DNA of 51,131 nucleotides from Cyanomargarita calcarea GSE-NOS-MK-12-04C (GCA_019359595.1 JAHHGZ010000050.1:1-51131), one strand, 5' to 3'; numbered from the stretch's first letter, positions 1-9,183 are shown. Notes: generated by a model not told the origin, from the letters alone. A program made the numbers and translations.

Positions 1-152
1 CGCTTGGGTACGCTTACAAACTTCAACAAGTAAGGCCTCGGGCGCTCCAGTTTATACATCCAAACGTATAGACTTGTCGATATATAAACATTCTTGTCTA
101 TATCTTTGTCAACTTAGGATTGCTCTACCAGAATAATTCTGATGGGTGAATA

Positions 153-204
153 GTTAAGTGTTTCGTAGTTACAATTCATAAATTGTAACTACATAACACT
201 TAAC
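153..204. repeat. 52-bp inverted repeat at the 3' end of mutS2
   Basis: Two 24-nt arms (153-176 and 181-204) pair with only two mismatched positions around a CATA loop. The right arm contains the mutS2 stop codon (200-202), so the gene ends inside the palindrome. No T-run follows in the mutS2 direction, so it is not a standard intrinsic terminator; it may stabilise the mRNA end or be a small palindromic repeat. The remaining bases 1-152 show no gene. Confidence 0.75.
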
Positions 205-2656
205 CTATATAAGCAATAGTCACACCAGAACCACCATCAGCTTGTTCTGCGGCTTCATAACGGCTGACTCTGGAATGTTGCTTCAAGAAGGCGTGGACAC
301 CTTGCTTGAGTTTACCAGTACCGTGTCCGTGAATAATCCAAATCGCGCCATCTGCTTCTGAAATTGCCTTGTCTAAAATCATCTCGGAATCTGCTACCCG
401 TTTCCCGCGCAAATCTACTGTATTTTTCGATGTGCGAATTAGGGGTGCTGGTTGGGTTGGTGGTGTAAATACTGCTGGGGCTGGTTTTGGCTTGGCTATA
501 GGTTCTGCTTTTTGTCCATCAAGTGATTCTACATCCTGCAACTTCATCGTCATTTTCATAATCCCAAAGCGGACGGTTAATTCACCATCCTCATCGGGAG
601 CAGTGATAACTTCCGCTGTTTGACCTAATTTTGGAATGCGGATGCGATCGCCGACTTTGGGCATAAACCCAATTTTTTGTTTCGGTGGTGGTGCAGGTAT
701 AAATTTTTCCGCAATTTGGTTCAAAGAATTAGTTGCTTGTTGAGCATCCTGACCGGTAGCGTTACCTTTCTGCAAGCTGCGAATTACTTGTGCTATCTCA
801 CCTTTTGCCTGGGCGATCGCTTGTTGGACTGCGACTTCTTGGGAAGCCTTCAGAGCCTTTTCTCGTTCTTCCAGGCTCGTGGCTTTTTCGGATACCTCTT
901 TGTATAAACGCTCGGCTTGCTGCAAGAGATTTTGGGCTTCCGTGGCTTTGGTTTCCTGACGACGACGTTGTGCTTCCAATCCAGCAATTACCTGGTTTAC
1001 CTCATCACTGGCTTCTCCGACTTGGGTTTTCGCAACCTCAATTACTTCTGCTTTTAAACCCAAGCGACCGGCAATCGTCAAAGCGTTGGAACGTCCGGGA
1101 ATACCCCAAAGCAGCCGATAAGTAGGTGAAAGAGTCGCTTCGTCAAACTCTACAGAGGCATTTTCAAACCGTTCATCTTCATATTTCAGCGCTTTGAGTT
1201 CACCAAAGTGAGTTGTGGCAATTGTTAACTGAGCATGGTCAGCGAGATACTGCAAAAGAGCGATCGCCAAAGCACTACCCTCTGCTGGATCGGTTCCTGC
1301 CCCTACTTCGTCGAGTAAGACTAGGGAGGAGGGGAGTAAAGAGTTAGGAGTTTGGAGTGATGAGTTAGGAGTTGGGAGTGATGAATTTTGCTCTTCTTCT
1401 CCCTTGTCCCCCTCATCCCCCAGTGCATTTAAAATCCGACTAATCCGGCGAATATGACCGGAAAATGTAGATAAACTTTGCTGAAGAGATTGCTCATCCC
1501 CTATATCTGCCAATATCTGGTCAAACCAAGGTATTTCCACTGGTTCGCGGGCTGGGATAAATAAACCTATTTTCGCCATTAAGGCTGCTAAAGCTAGGGT
1601 TTTGAGAGTTACAGTTTTCCCTCCAGTATTTGGCCCGGTAATAGTAACTACGCGAATTTCGGGTTCAATCAGCAAATTTACGGGAATTACTGGATGCCCT
1701 TGTTCGTGAGCAAATTGCCACACCAAAAGGGGATGGCGCAGTTGTCGTAAGGTAATGCTTTCATTCTCTTGGCGGTTAATAAAGCGGGGAGGATTTGCTT
1801 CCAACCAAAGACTGTAACGAGATTTTGCAACTGCCAAATCTAGAGTTGTGGCGATCGCTAACAATCTCTCTAAATCTGGTTTAACTGCTGCCACCTGTTG
1901 GGTTAACTTGCGACGAATGGCTTCTTCTTCTACTTGTTCTCGCCGAATTAACTGTCTGTGTTGATTTCCCATTGGCACAACAGAATTTGGCTCTATAAAG
2001 AGCGTTGCGCCGCTGGTAGAAGTATCGTGGACAATACCGGCAACAACGTCTTTGTGAGAAGATTTCACCGGAATTACAAAGCGATCGCCCCGTTGGGTAA
2101 TTAACTGTTCCTGAACGGCGTTAGACTTGACTTGTAGAATATTCTGTAGCTTTTGGGTAATCTGACTGCGTACTTTCCGCAACTCCGTGCGAATCTCGCC
2201 TAATTTCTGGCTGGCGCGATCGGTTACCTGTCCTCGTTCATCAATACAACGGTGGATTTCCTGCTCCAATTCGGGATAAGTCCGCAAATCGGCGACTAAT
2301 TCATTCAGGATTTGGAAATTGGGCTGGTTATCAATGACACGCCGCAAATTACGTGTAGCAGCCAGAGTGGTGGCAATGGCTAATAGTTCATCACCAGCCA
2401 AAATACCCTGGAGTTCGGATCGTTCCAGAGAATCACCAATATCTTGAATTCCCTCAAAGGATAATCCTGTAGAGAGACGATTTTCCAGTTCGTATACTTC
2501 TTTTGTCTGAGCAAGCAAATATTCGCTCTCAACTTGAGACACAGGAATTTGCAGCCTCCGGGATGCGATCGCCCCGAGCTTAGTTGCGGCAAAAGTAGAA
2601 AGGTGCTGGCACAAGCGATGCCATTCTAATAATTCTAGGGTTTCAGACTGGATCAA
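200..2656 (-). CDS. mutS2: MutS2 family DNA mismatch/recombination ATPase
   Basis: MutS2 proteins are MutS-like ATPases that act on branched DNA or stalled ribosomes, depending on species, and carry a C-terminal Smr nuclease domain. In this 818-residue protein the core and clamp region come first, then Walker A TGPNTGGKT at about residues 340-348, Walker B LVLLDEVGAGTDP at about 445-457, a long Gln/Glu/Ala-rich coiled segment at about 550-650, and the Smr domain with VDLRGKR and IHGHGTGKL near the end. Length is slightly above the family norm because about 30 residues (roughly 413-444), rich in Ser, Pro, Asn and Thr, sit between the ATPase motifs; they are encoded by a heptad repeat like those found between genes here. 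It is a single gene on the minus strand with no partner. Function is inferred from family; the fold assignment is secure. Confidence 0.96.
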   Translation of the reverse strand: MIQSETLELLEWHRLCQHLSTFAATKLGAIASRRLQIPVSQVESEYLLAQTKEVYELENRLSTGLSFEGIQDIGDSLERSELQGILAGDELLAIATTLAATRNLRRVIDNQPNFQILNELVADLRTYPELEQEIHRCIDERGQVTDRASQKLGEIRTELRKVRSQITQKLQNILQVKSNAVQEQLITQRGDRFVIPVKSSHKDVVAGIVHDTSTSGATLFIEPNSVVPMGNQHRQLIRREQVEEEAIRRKLTQQVAAVKPDLERLLAIATTLDLAVAKSRYSLWLEANPPRFINRQENESITLRQLRHPLLVWQFAHEQGHPVIPVNLLIEPEIRVVTITGPNTGGKTVTLKTLALAALMAKIGLFIPAREPVEIPWFDQILADIGDEQSLQQSLSTFSGHIRRISRILNALGDEGDKGEEEQNSSLPTPNSSLQTPNSLLPSSLVLLDEVGAGTDPAEGSALAIALLQYLADHAQLTIATTHFGELKALKYEDERFENASVEFDEATLSPTYRLLWGIPGRSNALTIAGRLGLKAEVIEVAKTQVGEASDEVNQVIAGLEAQRRRQETKATEAQNLLQQAERLYKEVSEKATSLEEREKALKASQEVAVQQAIAQAKGEIAQVIRSLQKGNATGQDAQQATNSLNQIAEKFIPAPPPKQKIGFMPKVGDRIRIPKLGQTAEVITAPDEDGELTVRFGIMKMTMKLQDVESLDGQKAEPIAKPKPAPAVFTPPTQPAPLIRTSKNTVDLRGKRVADSEMILDKAISEADGAIWIIHGHGTGKLKQGVHAFLKQHSRVSRYEAAEQADGGSGVTIAYIG
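1341..1389 (-). repeat. Heptad tandem repeat translated inside mutS2
   Basis: Seven 7-bp units of the GAGTTAG/GAGTTGG/GAGTGAT type run without a break. The same heptads form the intergenic tract at 8331-8442. Here they are read as part of a Ser/Pro/Asn/Thr-rich linker just before Walker B of MutS2, with the frame kept open. Confidence 0.85.
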
Positions 2657-2836
2657 GGTTTCAACATCTAATCTGAAAATATGGTAACAATTCTAGCCCC
2701 TTAACGGCTTATCTTTTGAGGGTGAATTTTTATATTTGTTGGTTGTTGCTCGACTTTAGCCAATTAGGCAGCAGTGGCAAGTTGATTTAAAAGCATCTGC
2801 CATTCTTGCGGTTAAATGCTTCTTGCCCTTAGTTGG

Positions 2837-3028
2837 TTATAGTTGATACGCTGGAACTAGCTCTTCTGCTATTGCACGCTTTGTTTCATCATCAATTTGT
2901 GGATAAGAACCACGTCCTACCCGCTCTAATTCTATATATTTGACTGTATCTAAGCCAAAGCGCCCAAGTAGATAGTTAACTTCTTTTTAGTTTGTCTTAA
3001 AACGAATCCTGAACTCGATTTTATCCAT
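2837..3028 (-). pseudogene. Small ORF broken by an in-frame stop
   Basis: From ATG at 3026-3028 the frame reads 13 codons, meets TAA at 2987-2989, then stays open in the same frame for 49 more codons to TAA at 2837-2839. The second part contains LGRFGLDTVKYIELERVG and GSYPQIDDETKRAIAEE, which reads like real protein and faintly recalls the C-terminus of sulfotransferases, but I cannot name the family. Restoring one CAA codon would give a 63-residue protein. It could also be the tail of an older decayed gene. No clear ribosome binding site precedes the ATG. Confidence 0.45.
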
Positions 3029-3420
3029 TTTTACGAAGCCCAAAAGCTTAGGCTGAAACCCTCGTAGGACGGTAGTTTTAGTTTTAGTTTTTTAACTTTA
3101 TTGTCGTATCAGTGACATGGGAAAAGTATTTGCCAAAAAGCTAGGGTTTTTGCCGAATAAAGAAAGTCAAAGCTCTTAATTTGGGATAAAGTAGAGCTTA
3201 CATCCGACTTCAATAAATAGCCCCATTTTTCTACAAACGTGACTCCAAAGCCTCATCCCATCCAAAAATGGCTAAAGTCGGGTGGTACTGGCTGGTGGTT
3301 ATTTTGTCAACGGTTAACAAGCAACAACCAACAACTAACGATTCTCGTTTGAAAAAAACCGCTCCAAGTACCCCCACAATTTGATACCCTAGCTTAAATA
3401 GATTTGGGAACAGTGGAAAC
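3029..3420. other. Intergenic region before guaB3
   Basis: I see no gene here. A short partial palindrome lies near 3038-3056 and a few GGTTAAC/AACAACC-type words near 3290-3345. The guaB3 promoter should lie within it but I could not fix the boxes. Confidence 0.5.
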
Positions 3421-4584
3421 GTGGATATTCAGATAGGGCGGGGAAAGACAGCTCGCAGAGCTTATGGAATTGATGAAATTGCTCTGTGCCCCGGCAACAG
3501 AACACTAGATCCAAGTTTGGCAGATACCAAGTGGCAAATTGGTAATATCGAGCGAGAAATCCCAATTATTGCCAGTGCGATGGATGGGGTCGTAGACGTT
3601 CGCATGGCTGTGCGATTGTCTGAGCTAGGTGCATTGGGCGTGCTTAACTTAGAGGGCGTTCAAACTCGTTATGCCGAACCCGAGCCAATTCTAGACAAGA
3701 TTGCGACCGTTGGCAAGGATGAATTTGTTTCCTTGATGCAAGAACTTTATGCCGAACCCGTTAAACCAGAGTTAATCGAAAAACGGATTTCGGAAATTAA
3801 ACACCAAGGAGGTATCGCAGCAGTTAGTGCAACTCCCGCAGGTGCAAGTAAATATGGTGAGGTGGTGGCAAATTCTGGGGCAGATTTATTTTTTGTGCAA
3901 GCAACAGTAGTTTCCACTGCACACCTTTCACCAGAGTCAATAATTCCCCTAGATTTGGCAGAATTTTGTCGGAGAATGCCAATGCCGGTGGCATTGGGTA
4001 ACTGCGTGACTTACGAAGTTACTTTAAATTTAATGAAAGCTGGTGCGGCTGCTGTATTGGTCGGAATCGGTCCTGGTGCTGCTTGTACATCCCGTGGTGT
4101 ATTGGGTGTGGGTGTCCCCCAAGCGAGTGCGATCGCTGACTGTGCTGCTGCCAGAAATGATTACTACAGGGAAACTGGTATTTATATCCCTGTGATTGCT
4201 GATGGCGGTTTAATCACCGGTGGCGATATCTGTAAGTGTATTGCCTGTGGTGCCGATGGCGTAATGATTGGTTCTCCCTTCGCCAGAGCTGCCGAAGCAC
4301 CCGGACGCGGTTATCATTGGGGAATGGCGACTCCTAGCCCCCTTTTGCCCCGTGGTACCCGCATTCGTGTGGGAACGACCGGCAGCTTGGAACAAATTCT
4401 TAGAGGGCCAGCAGGATTAGATGATGGAACCCATAACCTTTTAGGAGCCTTAAAGACCAGTATGGGCACTTTAGGAGCCAAAAATATTAAAGAAATGCAA
4501 CAAGTAGAGGTCGTAATTGCACCTTCTTTATTAACGGAGGGCAAAGTTTATCAAAAAGCTCAACAATTAGGCATGGGGAAATAA
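3421..4584 (+). CDS. guaB3: GuaB3 family IMP dehydrogenase-related protein
   Basis: This 387-residue protein is a TIM-barrel enzyme of the IMP dehydrogenase/GMP reductase superfamily. The catalytic-loop motif [12 protein letters not shown] places the nucleophile at Cys222, and the phosphate-binding ADGGL and [14 protein letters not shown] segments follow. It lacks the CBS pair of normal GuaB and is shorter than GuaB (about 490), as expected for the GuaB3 group common in cyanobacteria and actinobacteria. The start is GTG at 3421 with only a weak GGAAAC upstream. The gene is followed by Yfr1 and trxA, an order conserved in many cyanobacteria. IMP or a related nucleotide as substrate is inferred from the family; whether it is a dehydrogenase or a reductase cannot be told from sequence. 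Confidence 0.93.
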   Translation: MDIQIGRGKTARRAYGIDEIALCPGNRTLDPSLADTKWQIGNIEREIPIIASAMDGVVDVRMAVRLSELGALGVLNLEGVQTRYAEPEPILDKIATVGKDEFVSLMQELYAEPVKPELIEKRISEIKHQGGIAAVSATPAGASKYGEVVANSGADLFFVQATVVSTAHLSPESIIPLDLAEFCRRMPMPVALGNCVTYEVTLNLMKAGAAAVLVGIGPGAACTSRGVLGVGVPQASAIADCAAARNDYYRETGIYIPVIADGGLITGGDICKCIACGADGVMIGSPFARAAEAPGRGYHWGMATPSPLLPRGTRIRVGTTGSLEQILRGPAGLDDGTHNLLGALKTSMGTLGAKNIKEMQQVEVVIAPSLLTEGKVYQKAQQLGMGK

Positions 4585-4588
4585 AACT

Positions 4589-4653
4589 GGTTAGCGGTTA
4601 GTGGTTAGTGGTTAGTGGTTAGTGGTTAGTGGTTAGTGGTTAGTGGTTAGTGG
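4589..4653 (+). repeat. GGTTAGT heptad tandem repeat
   Basis: About nine consecutive GGTTAGT units (the first is GGTTAGC) start a few bases after the guaB3 stop codon. This is the short tandemly repeated type known from heterocystous cyanobacteria. Confidence 0.95.
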
Positions 4654-4767
4654 GAGTCTGATTTGTAGAACACCCAACACCCAACAACTAACAACCAACA
4701 AAAGTCTATTCTTAAAGAAATTTTTCCACACTCTTAAACAACTGCTGGAAAAATGACATATCTCGCT

Positions 4768-4773
4768 TACAAT
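4768..4773 (+). promoter_or_regulatory. Candidate -10 element of yfr1
   Basis: TACAAT lies about 7 bases before the expected 5' end of Yfr1. The -35 position holds only a weak match. Confidence 0.5.
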
Positions 4774-4778
4774 AGAGG

Positions 4779-4847
4779 AAGCGGAGACGCATGTTTCCGT
4801 TCACTCCTCACACCACACTCCGCCCGGACTATTGTTCGGGCGGTTCC
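4779..4847 (+). ncRNA. yfr1: Yfr1 small regulatory RNA
   Basis: Yfr1 is a near-universal cyanobacterial sRNA of about 60-70 nt that base-pairs with mRNAs through an unpaired, ultraconserved ACTCCTCACAC core. That exact core is at 4803-4813. It is preceded by a 7-bp stem (CGGAGAC with GTTTCCG, loop GCAT, about 4782-4799) and followed by a strong 10-bp terminator-like stem (4820-4829 with 4834-4843). The two-hairpin layout with the core between them, and the place between guaB3 and trxA, both match the known gene. Ends are approximate. Confidence 0.93.
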
Positions 4848-4935
4848 TTATGTGTATTCAGCTATTTATTCGCTCTTTTGAGATTTTACCTTGTAGGTTT
4901 AATACACGATAAAATCTTTCTATTATCCTCACTGG

Positions 4936-5016
4936 ACGTTTAAGACCCCGACCTAATCAGGGTCATCCATTTTTAGTTGGGGTTTGAATTCCATCTTGAA
5001 ACCTCCTTCTTCCTTG
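4936..5016 (+). repeat. GAAGGAA-tailed dispersed repeat, copy 1
   Basis: This segment shares GTTTAAGACCCCGACCT, then AGTTGGGGTTTGAAT, then a CTTCTTCC tail with the copies at 10231-10345, 23341-23437 (opposite strand) and 27526-27632. Its CTTCC tail is the shortest of the four. It lies between Yfr1 and trxA and carries no ORF. Confidence 0.8.
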
Positions 5017-5181
5017 ATTCAATTAGATTTGTTAAAACCTTGCGACATACAAGATCAACCGAAAAAACTGCTGACAAATGTCTAAACGCTTAACATTTCT
5101 TAATAAAGTTATATAAAAATATGTTTTAAACGGATATGCAAATGTATATGTCTTACTAGAATGGAGCGCTTTTTGTTATGG

Positions 5182-5187
5182 TAGAAT
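5182..5187 (+). promoter_or_regulatory. Candidate -10 element of trxA
   Basis: TAGAAT sits about 40 bases before the trxA ATG. It directly precedes the alternative TTG codon at 5188, which argues that the longer reading of trxA is not used. Confidence 0.4.
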
Positions 5188-5229
5188 TTGCACAAAAATG
5201 AAAAACATCATAGGGAAAGGTTTGTAGGC

Positions 5230-5553
5230 ATGTCATCAGCCGCACAAGTTACGGACTCTACCTTTAAATCCGAAGTACTCGACAGCGAAGTACCAGTATT
5301 GGTTGACTTTTGGGCACCCTGGTGCGGTCCCTGCCGGATGGTAGCTCCTGTTGTAGACGAAATATCCGCCCAATACGAAGGTCAATTAAAGGTAGTAAAA
5401 GTTAATACCGATGAGAATCCTAACGTTGCCAGTCAGTATGGCATCCGCAGCATTCCCACATTGATGATTTTTAAGGGTGGACAAAAAGTTGATATGGTAG
5501 TCGGTGCCGTTCCGAAAACTACATTAGCTAATACTTTGGAAAAGTATCTTTAA
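5230..5553 (+). CDS. trxA: Thioredoxin
   Basis: A 107-residue m-type thioredoxin that reduces protein disulfides in the cytoplasm, using electrons from ferredoxin- or NADPH-dependent reductases. The active site WCGPC gives Cys32 and Cys35, followed by the cis-proline loop SIPTLMIFK and the KVNTDENP segment. I chose ATG at 5230, preceded by AGGGAAAGG. A frame-open TTG at 5188 would add 14 basic residues atypical of the family and overlaps a likely -10 box. The gene stands alone, downstream of Yfr1, and is followed by two hairpins. Confidence 0.97.
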   Translation: MSSAAQVTDSTFKSEVLDSEVPVLVDFWAPWCGPCRMVAPVVDEISAQYEGQLKVVKVNTDENPNVASQYGIRSIPTLMIFKGGQKVDMVVGAVPKTTLANTLEKYL

Positions 5554-5693
5554 AACTCAATTAACTGCCAAACCTTTTTGAGCAGTTTTCTTGGTTTAAT
5601 TGAACTTTAATTTATCTAAACGAAGTAAAGAGGTGAAAAGCTTTGCCTTTGAATACATTTTAATTTATTGAAGTGTATACTTTGTTTGAGTAG

Positions 5694-5723
5694 CACCTTT
5701 GGTTTTACGACCAGAGGTGTTAT
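5694..5723 (+). terminator. Terminator downstream of trxA
   Basis: CACCTTTGGT (5694-5703) pairs with ACCAGAGGTG (5710-5719) with one G-T wobble, followed by TTATTTTA. A second, longer but imperfect stem lies at about 5556-5605, directly after the stop codon. Confidence 0.75.
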
Positions 5724-5835
5724 TTTATGGACTTTTAGCGAGATGAGTAATTCAACTCGGGTAGACTCTCAAATATTTGATAAATTAGATACGAAATCTA
5801 GGTAGAATAATTAAGCCTTTTCGGCAGCAGTTAAC

Positions 5836-6906
5836 ATGACCTCATCGGCGTCGTTTGATACATCAGAGTCTCTACTGGCGGATATCGCTGATTTAATTGA
5901 TCGGTTACCAACGTTAAAGGAACGACAGTTTATCAAGCAGGCACTAACGACTATAGTGCGTCTGTCTGAAAGTGAAATCGATCGTCTTGATTGGAAGATA
6001 TTATCCGCATCTTTAACAGATATGGAGCGGGGTTTCCAGTTATTCCATGACTACCGACACGTTCGCAAAGTCACAATATTTGGTTCGGCTCGCTTATCAA
6101 AAGAAAGCCCAGAATACCAAATGGCGGTTGATTTTGGTCGCTGTATTTCTGAGTTAGGATTTATGGTGATGACCGGCGGTGGTGGCGGTATAATGCAAGC
6201 GGGCCACGAAGGTGCAGGACGGGACAATTCCTTTGGCTTAAATATTCAGCTTCCTTTTGAGCAGCAGGCTAACCCTTATATTGAGGGCGATCGCAAGCTA
6301 ATTCACTTCAAATATTTCTTCACCCGCAAGCTATTTCTCCTCAAAGAAAGCGATGCTGTAGCCTTGTTTCCTGGTGGTTTTGGCACTCAAGATGAAGCTT
6401 TCGAGTGTATGACTTTGAGCCAAACTGGTAAATTTGGTCCAGTCCCTGTGGTTTTAATCGACCGTCCAGGTGGTGACTATTGGCGTTCTTGGAGCGAATA
6501 TGTTGATAAGCATCTGATCCAAACAGGTCTTGTCAGTCCTGAAGACCCCAGCCTTTACACAATCACAGATAACTTGGATGTCGCTTGTAATGCGATTACC
6601 GATTTTTACCAGGTTTATCACTCCAGTCGTTATGTAGGTGGTCAACTTGTCATCCGCCTCAAGAGTGATTTATCAGAAGCTAAAATTGAGCAACTGAATG
6701 CCAATTTCAGCGATATTCTTGTGAAAGGACGAATACAGAAAAGTCAGGCTTTACCACAAGAAGCGCAAGATGAAACCCTTGAGTTACCACGATTGGTGCT
6801 GAATTTCAATCAACGGGATTTGGGACGCTTGTATCAGATGATTGCAGCGATTAATCATATAGGTACACCTTCCCCAGAAGATGCAGCCCATCCTGAACGG
6901 AAGTAG
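5836..6906 (+). CDS. LOG-family (lysine decarboxylase-like) protein
   Basis: The 356-residue protein has a Rossmann-like core with GGGGGIMQAGHEGAG (about 114-128) and the family signature PGGFGTQDE (about 179-187). LOG enzymes are cytokinin nucleoside-5'-monophosphate phosphoribohydrolases or related nucleotide hydrolases; old annotations as lysine decarboxylase are misleading. About 75 N-terminal and 90 C-terminal residues flank the core, making it longer than plant LOG (about 215) and typical of the larger bacterial type. The substrate is unknown. The gene has its own intergenic regions on both sides, so it is probably monocistronic. Confidence 0.88.
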   Translation: MTSSASFDTSESLLADIADLIDRLPTLKERQFIKQALTTIVRLSESEIDRLDWKILSASLTDMERGFQLFHDYRHVRKVTIFGSARLSKESPEYQMAVDFGRCISELGFMVMTGGGGGIMQAGHEGAGRDNSFGLNIQLPFEQQANPYIEGDRKLIHFKYFFTRKLFLLKESDAVALFPGGFGTQDEAFECMTLSQTGKFGPVPVVLIDRPGGDYWRSWSEYVDKHLIQTGLVSPEDPSLYTITDNLDVACNAITDFYQVYHSSRYVGGQLVIRLKSDLSEAKIEQLNANFSDILVKGRIQKSQALPQEAQDETLELPRLVLNFNQRDLGRLYQMIAAINHIGTPSPEDAAHPERK

Positions 6907-7025
6907 GTGCGACTTTTGAAGGCCTCCAGGCACCGAAGTCTGGTAGCTGTCGTTAGGACTCCAGATGCCAGTTAAAAATCCGGCAAGACAGGCATTTATT
7001 ATAAGATGAGCGGGCTTCGGTGCCC

Positions 7026-7057
7026 ACCCCACAAGAGTTTGATGAATCTTATGGGGT
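7026..7057. repeat. Short inverted repeat of the ACCCCACAA type
   Basis: ACCCCACAAGA (7026-7036) pairs with TCTTATGGGGT (7047-7057) with one mismatch, and GTAAGCTCTCT follows. The same words build the perfect palindrome at 23525-23590. The rest of the 6907-7214 interval between the convergent LOG and proB genes shows no gene. Confidence 0.7.
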
Positions 7058-7214
7058 AAGCTCTCTTTTTCTTGCGAACCAAAAAATGGCATTTGATGTT
7101 TATTTATGCCTTTTGTGTAGGGTCAGGACGCAGATGAAAAAGAATGAAAGCGGTCTTATTTATTGATAATCCTCTGCGTCCCTCTGGGTTTAAAATCTAA
7201 CCTTTAACACACGA

Positions 7215-8324
7215 CTACATCAAAACTAAATTATCCCGATGCACCACAGTCTCCACACCTTCATAACCCAAAATCGCAAGTATTTCATTAGAACGACGGC
7301 CACGAATTTTTTGTAATTCCTCGCTGCTATAATTCACCAATCCCCTAGCAATTTCATTACCTGAGCGATCACATAATTCTACAGCTTCTTGAGTCTCAAA
7401 TTCTCCTTCAATCCTTGTAATTCCCGCAGCCAACAAAGATTTACCTGCTTGGGAAATTGCAACCACAGCCCCTTCATCTAAATATAATTTACCTGCACGA
7501 ACCAAACCGTAAGCTATCCAGCGTTTGCGTGCTGATGTCGGTTCTGGTTGCGGTTCAAAGCGAGTACCAATTGGTTCACCTTGAATGATTTTTTCTATAT
7601 TCCGGGGAAAACGTCCCTGGGTAATTACAGTCCGGACTCCTGCAGTAGTAGCAATTCGAGCAGCAGATATTTTGGTGACCATGCCACCTGTACCCCATTG
7701 ACTGCCTTGAGTACTTGTCTGTACTTGTAATTTATTTAACTCTTCCATGCTGTTAACCAATGCGATTGGGTAAGCATCGGGTACGGAACGGGGATCTGCT
7801 GAGTACAATCGATCAACATCGGTGAGCAAGAATAGCCAATCTGCTTTTACTAAGCTGGCTACTAATGCCGAAAGGGTGTCGTTATCACCAAATTTCAATT
7901 CCTCTACCGCAACAGTATCATTCTCATTTACCACTGGAATCACCCCTAACTCTAGTAATTCCTTGAAGGTGTTGTAGACATTAAGATAGCGACTGCGCTG
8001 CACTAAGTCGCTGCGTGTGAGTAAAACTTGAGCAATTGGCTGTTGCAGAATGGTAAATAAATCGTCGTACACCCGCATTAATCTACCTTGCCCGACTGCT
8101 GCTACCGCTTGTTTGAGTGCGATCGCTTTTGGTCTTTCTGTTAACCCCAACCGGGCACAACCCACACCCACAGCACCAGAGGAAACCAAAATTATCCGAT
8201 GTCCCTGTCGTCGTAAGTCTGAGAGTGTTTCTGCCAAGGTAGCAATTGTAGAAAGTGCCATCTGCCCGGTTTCTGGTTGGGTGAGGCTAGAAGTACCGAT
8301 TTTAACGACGAGGGTTTGAGGCAT
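7215..8324 (-). CDS. proB: Glutamate 5-kinase
   Basis: ProB phosphorylates glutamate to glutamate 5-phosphate, the first and feedback-controlled step of proline synthesis. The 369-residue length is standard for the two-domain form. The amino-acid-kinase domain begins with VVKIGTSSL, followed by SSGAVGVG and [17 protein letters not shown], which bind substrate; a PUA domain occupies about residues 275-365. It is the last gene of the minus-strand series that begins with the GNAT gene at 13073, but a 112-bp heptad tract and a hairpin separate it from yqeG, so it may have its own promoter. proA is not in the window. Confidence 0.97.
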   Translation of the reverse strand: MPQTLVVKIGTSSLTQPETGQMALSTIATLAETLSDLRRQGHRIILVSSGAVGVGCARLGLTERPKAIALKQAVAAVGQGRLMRVYDDLFTILQQPIAQVLLTRSDLVQRSRYLNVYNTFKELLELGVIPVVNENDTVAVEELKFGDNDTLSALVASLVKADWLFLLTDVDRLYSADPRSVPDAYPIALVNSMEELNKLQVQTSTQGSQWGTGGMVTKISAARIATTAGVRTVITQGRFPRNIEKIIQGEPIGTRFEPQPEPTSARKRWIAYGLVRAGKLYLDEGAVVAISQAGKSLLAAGITRIEGEFETQEAVELCDRSGNEIARGLVNYSSEELQKIRGRRSNEILAILGYEGVETVVHRDNLVLM

Positions 8325-8330
8325 CTCAAA

Positions 8331-8442
8331 AGTTGGGAGTTAGGAGTGAGGAGTGAGGAGTTAGGAGTTAGGAGTTAGGAGTTAGGAGTTAGGAGTTAGG
8401 AGTTAGGAGTTAGGAGTTAGGAGTTAGGAGTTGGGAGTTGGG
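8331..8442 (-). repeat. GAGTTAG heptad tandem repeat
   Basis: About 15 heptads, mostly GAGTTAG with a few GAGTGAG and GAGTTGG variants, lie a few bases upstream of the proB start. They are the same units as those translated inside mutS2. Confidence 0.95.
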
Positions 8443-8466
8443 AATTTTTACTTTGCTCCTCAAATA

Positions 8467-8509
8467 TTAAAGCGCCAGCGCCTCTATAAGGTGAGGGCTG
8501 ACGCTTTAA
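8467..8509 (-). terminator. Hairpin between yqeG and proB
   Basis: TTAAAGCG (8467-8474) pairs with CGCTTTAA (8502-8509), and the stem extends inward with GCGCCTC/GAGGGCT. T-rich DNA follows on both sides, so it could end transcription from yqeG. The remaining bases to 8643 show no gene. Confidence 0.55.
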
Positions 8510-8643
8510 AGTTTTATCGTTATTTTGTATCTTTTGGGTCTTTATTTGACTGACCCTATGTTATATGTACTTATGATCCCCGATTTTTCTATCGATCCCC
8601 GATTCCTTAATTATTTCTTCAGATTTATTTTCCTGACAAATTA

Positions 8644-9183
8644 TCAAGGCTTTTGAATTTTTGTTTCCTTGGGGATAATAGATGCTCCCAAAGCCTCAGA
8701 TACCCACACTTCAAAGTTTCGGATTGGGTGAGAACGAAGTGCTATATCTGGATGGACAATTGGTTCCACCAAAATGGTGAACATCCCAAGACGATTACCG
8801 ACTATGACATCAGTAAATAGGCGATCGCCTACCATTCCCACTTGGTTGGCTGGCAAATTCATTTGTTTGAGTGCTTCTTGAATCTTGCGTCGTGAGGGTT
8901 TGGCTGCACCCAGGTAGTAAGGTAAGTTAAGAGAGCGAGCAATACTGCCAATGCGAGATTCGCTCAGATTGTTGCTTACCAAGCACATTGCGACATCCGT
9001 ACGGATTTGCTCTACCCATTGTTTCAATTCTGGGGAAGCACCGGAAATTCTAATTGGTACCAAGGTTTCATCTACATCCAATACCAGCCCTTTGAGCTTG
9101 TATTGATGAATAATGTCTGGTGTCAGGCTCAATACAGAACCGGACACAATTAAATCAGGCTGTAAGAGGTTTTTCCAGGTCAT
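8644..9183 (-). CDS. YqeG family HAD IIIA-type phosphatase
   Basis: This 179-residue protein has the haloacid dehalogenase motifs: LVLDVDETLVP with the nucleophile pair at Asp36 and Asp38 (counted from the chosen start), then VSNN, a downstream Lys, and VGDRLFTDV. Members are related to YqeG and to eukaryotic PTPMT1-like phosphatidylglycerophosphate phosphatases; the substrate here is inferred at best. I chose ATG at 9181-9183 (MTWKNLLQ); the frame can also start at TTG two codons earlier. It follows mltG after a heptad-rich gap of about 100 bp and belongs to the conserved minus-strand series. Confidence 0.9.
   Translation of the reverse strand: MTWKNLLQPDLIVSGSVLSLTPDIIHQYKLKGLVLDVDETLVPIRISGASPELKQWVEQIRTDVAMCLVSNNLSESRIGSIARSLNLPYYLGAAKPSRRKIQEALKQMNLPANQVGMVGDRLFTDVIVGNRLGMFTILVEPIVHPDIALRSHPIRNFEVWVSEALGASIIPKETKIQKP

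Noticed and set aside
369-1125. Plus-strand frames opposite mutS2
   Set aside because: They are shadows of the MutS2 coding frame without start signals or family resemblance.
5188-5229. N-terminal extension of thioredoxin from TTG
   Set aside because: The TTG directly follows a likely -10 box and the added residues do not fit the family; ATG at 5230 has a ribosome binding site.
8331-8442. CRISPR-like array
   Set aside because: The units are 7 bp with no spacers; this is a simple tandem heptad repeat.
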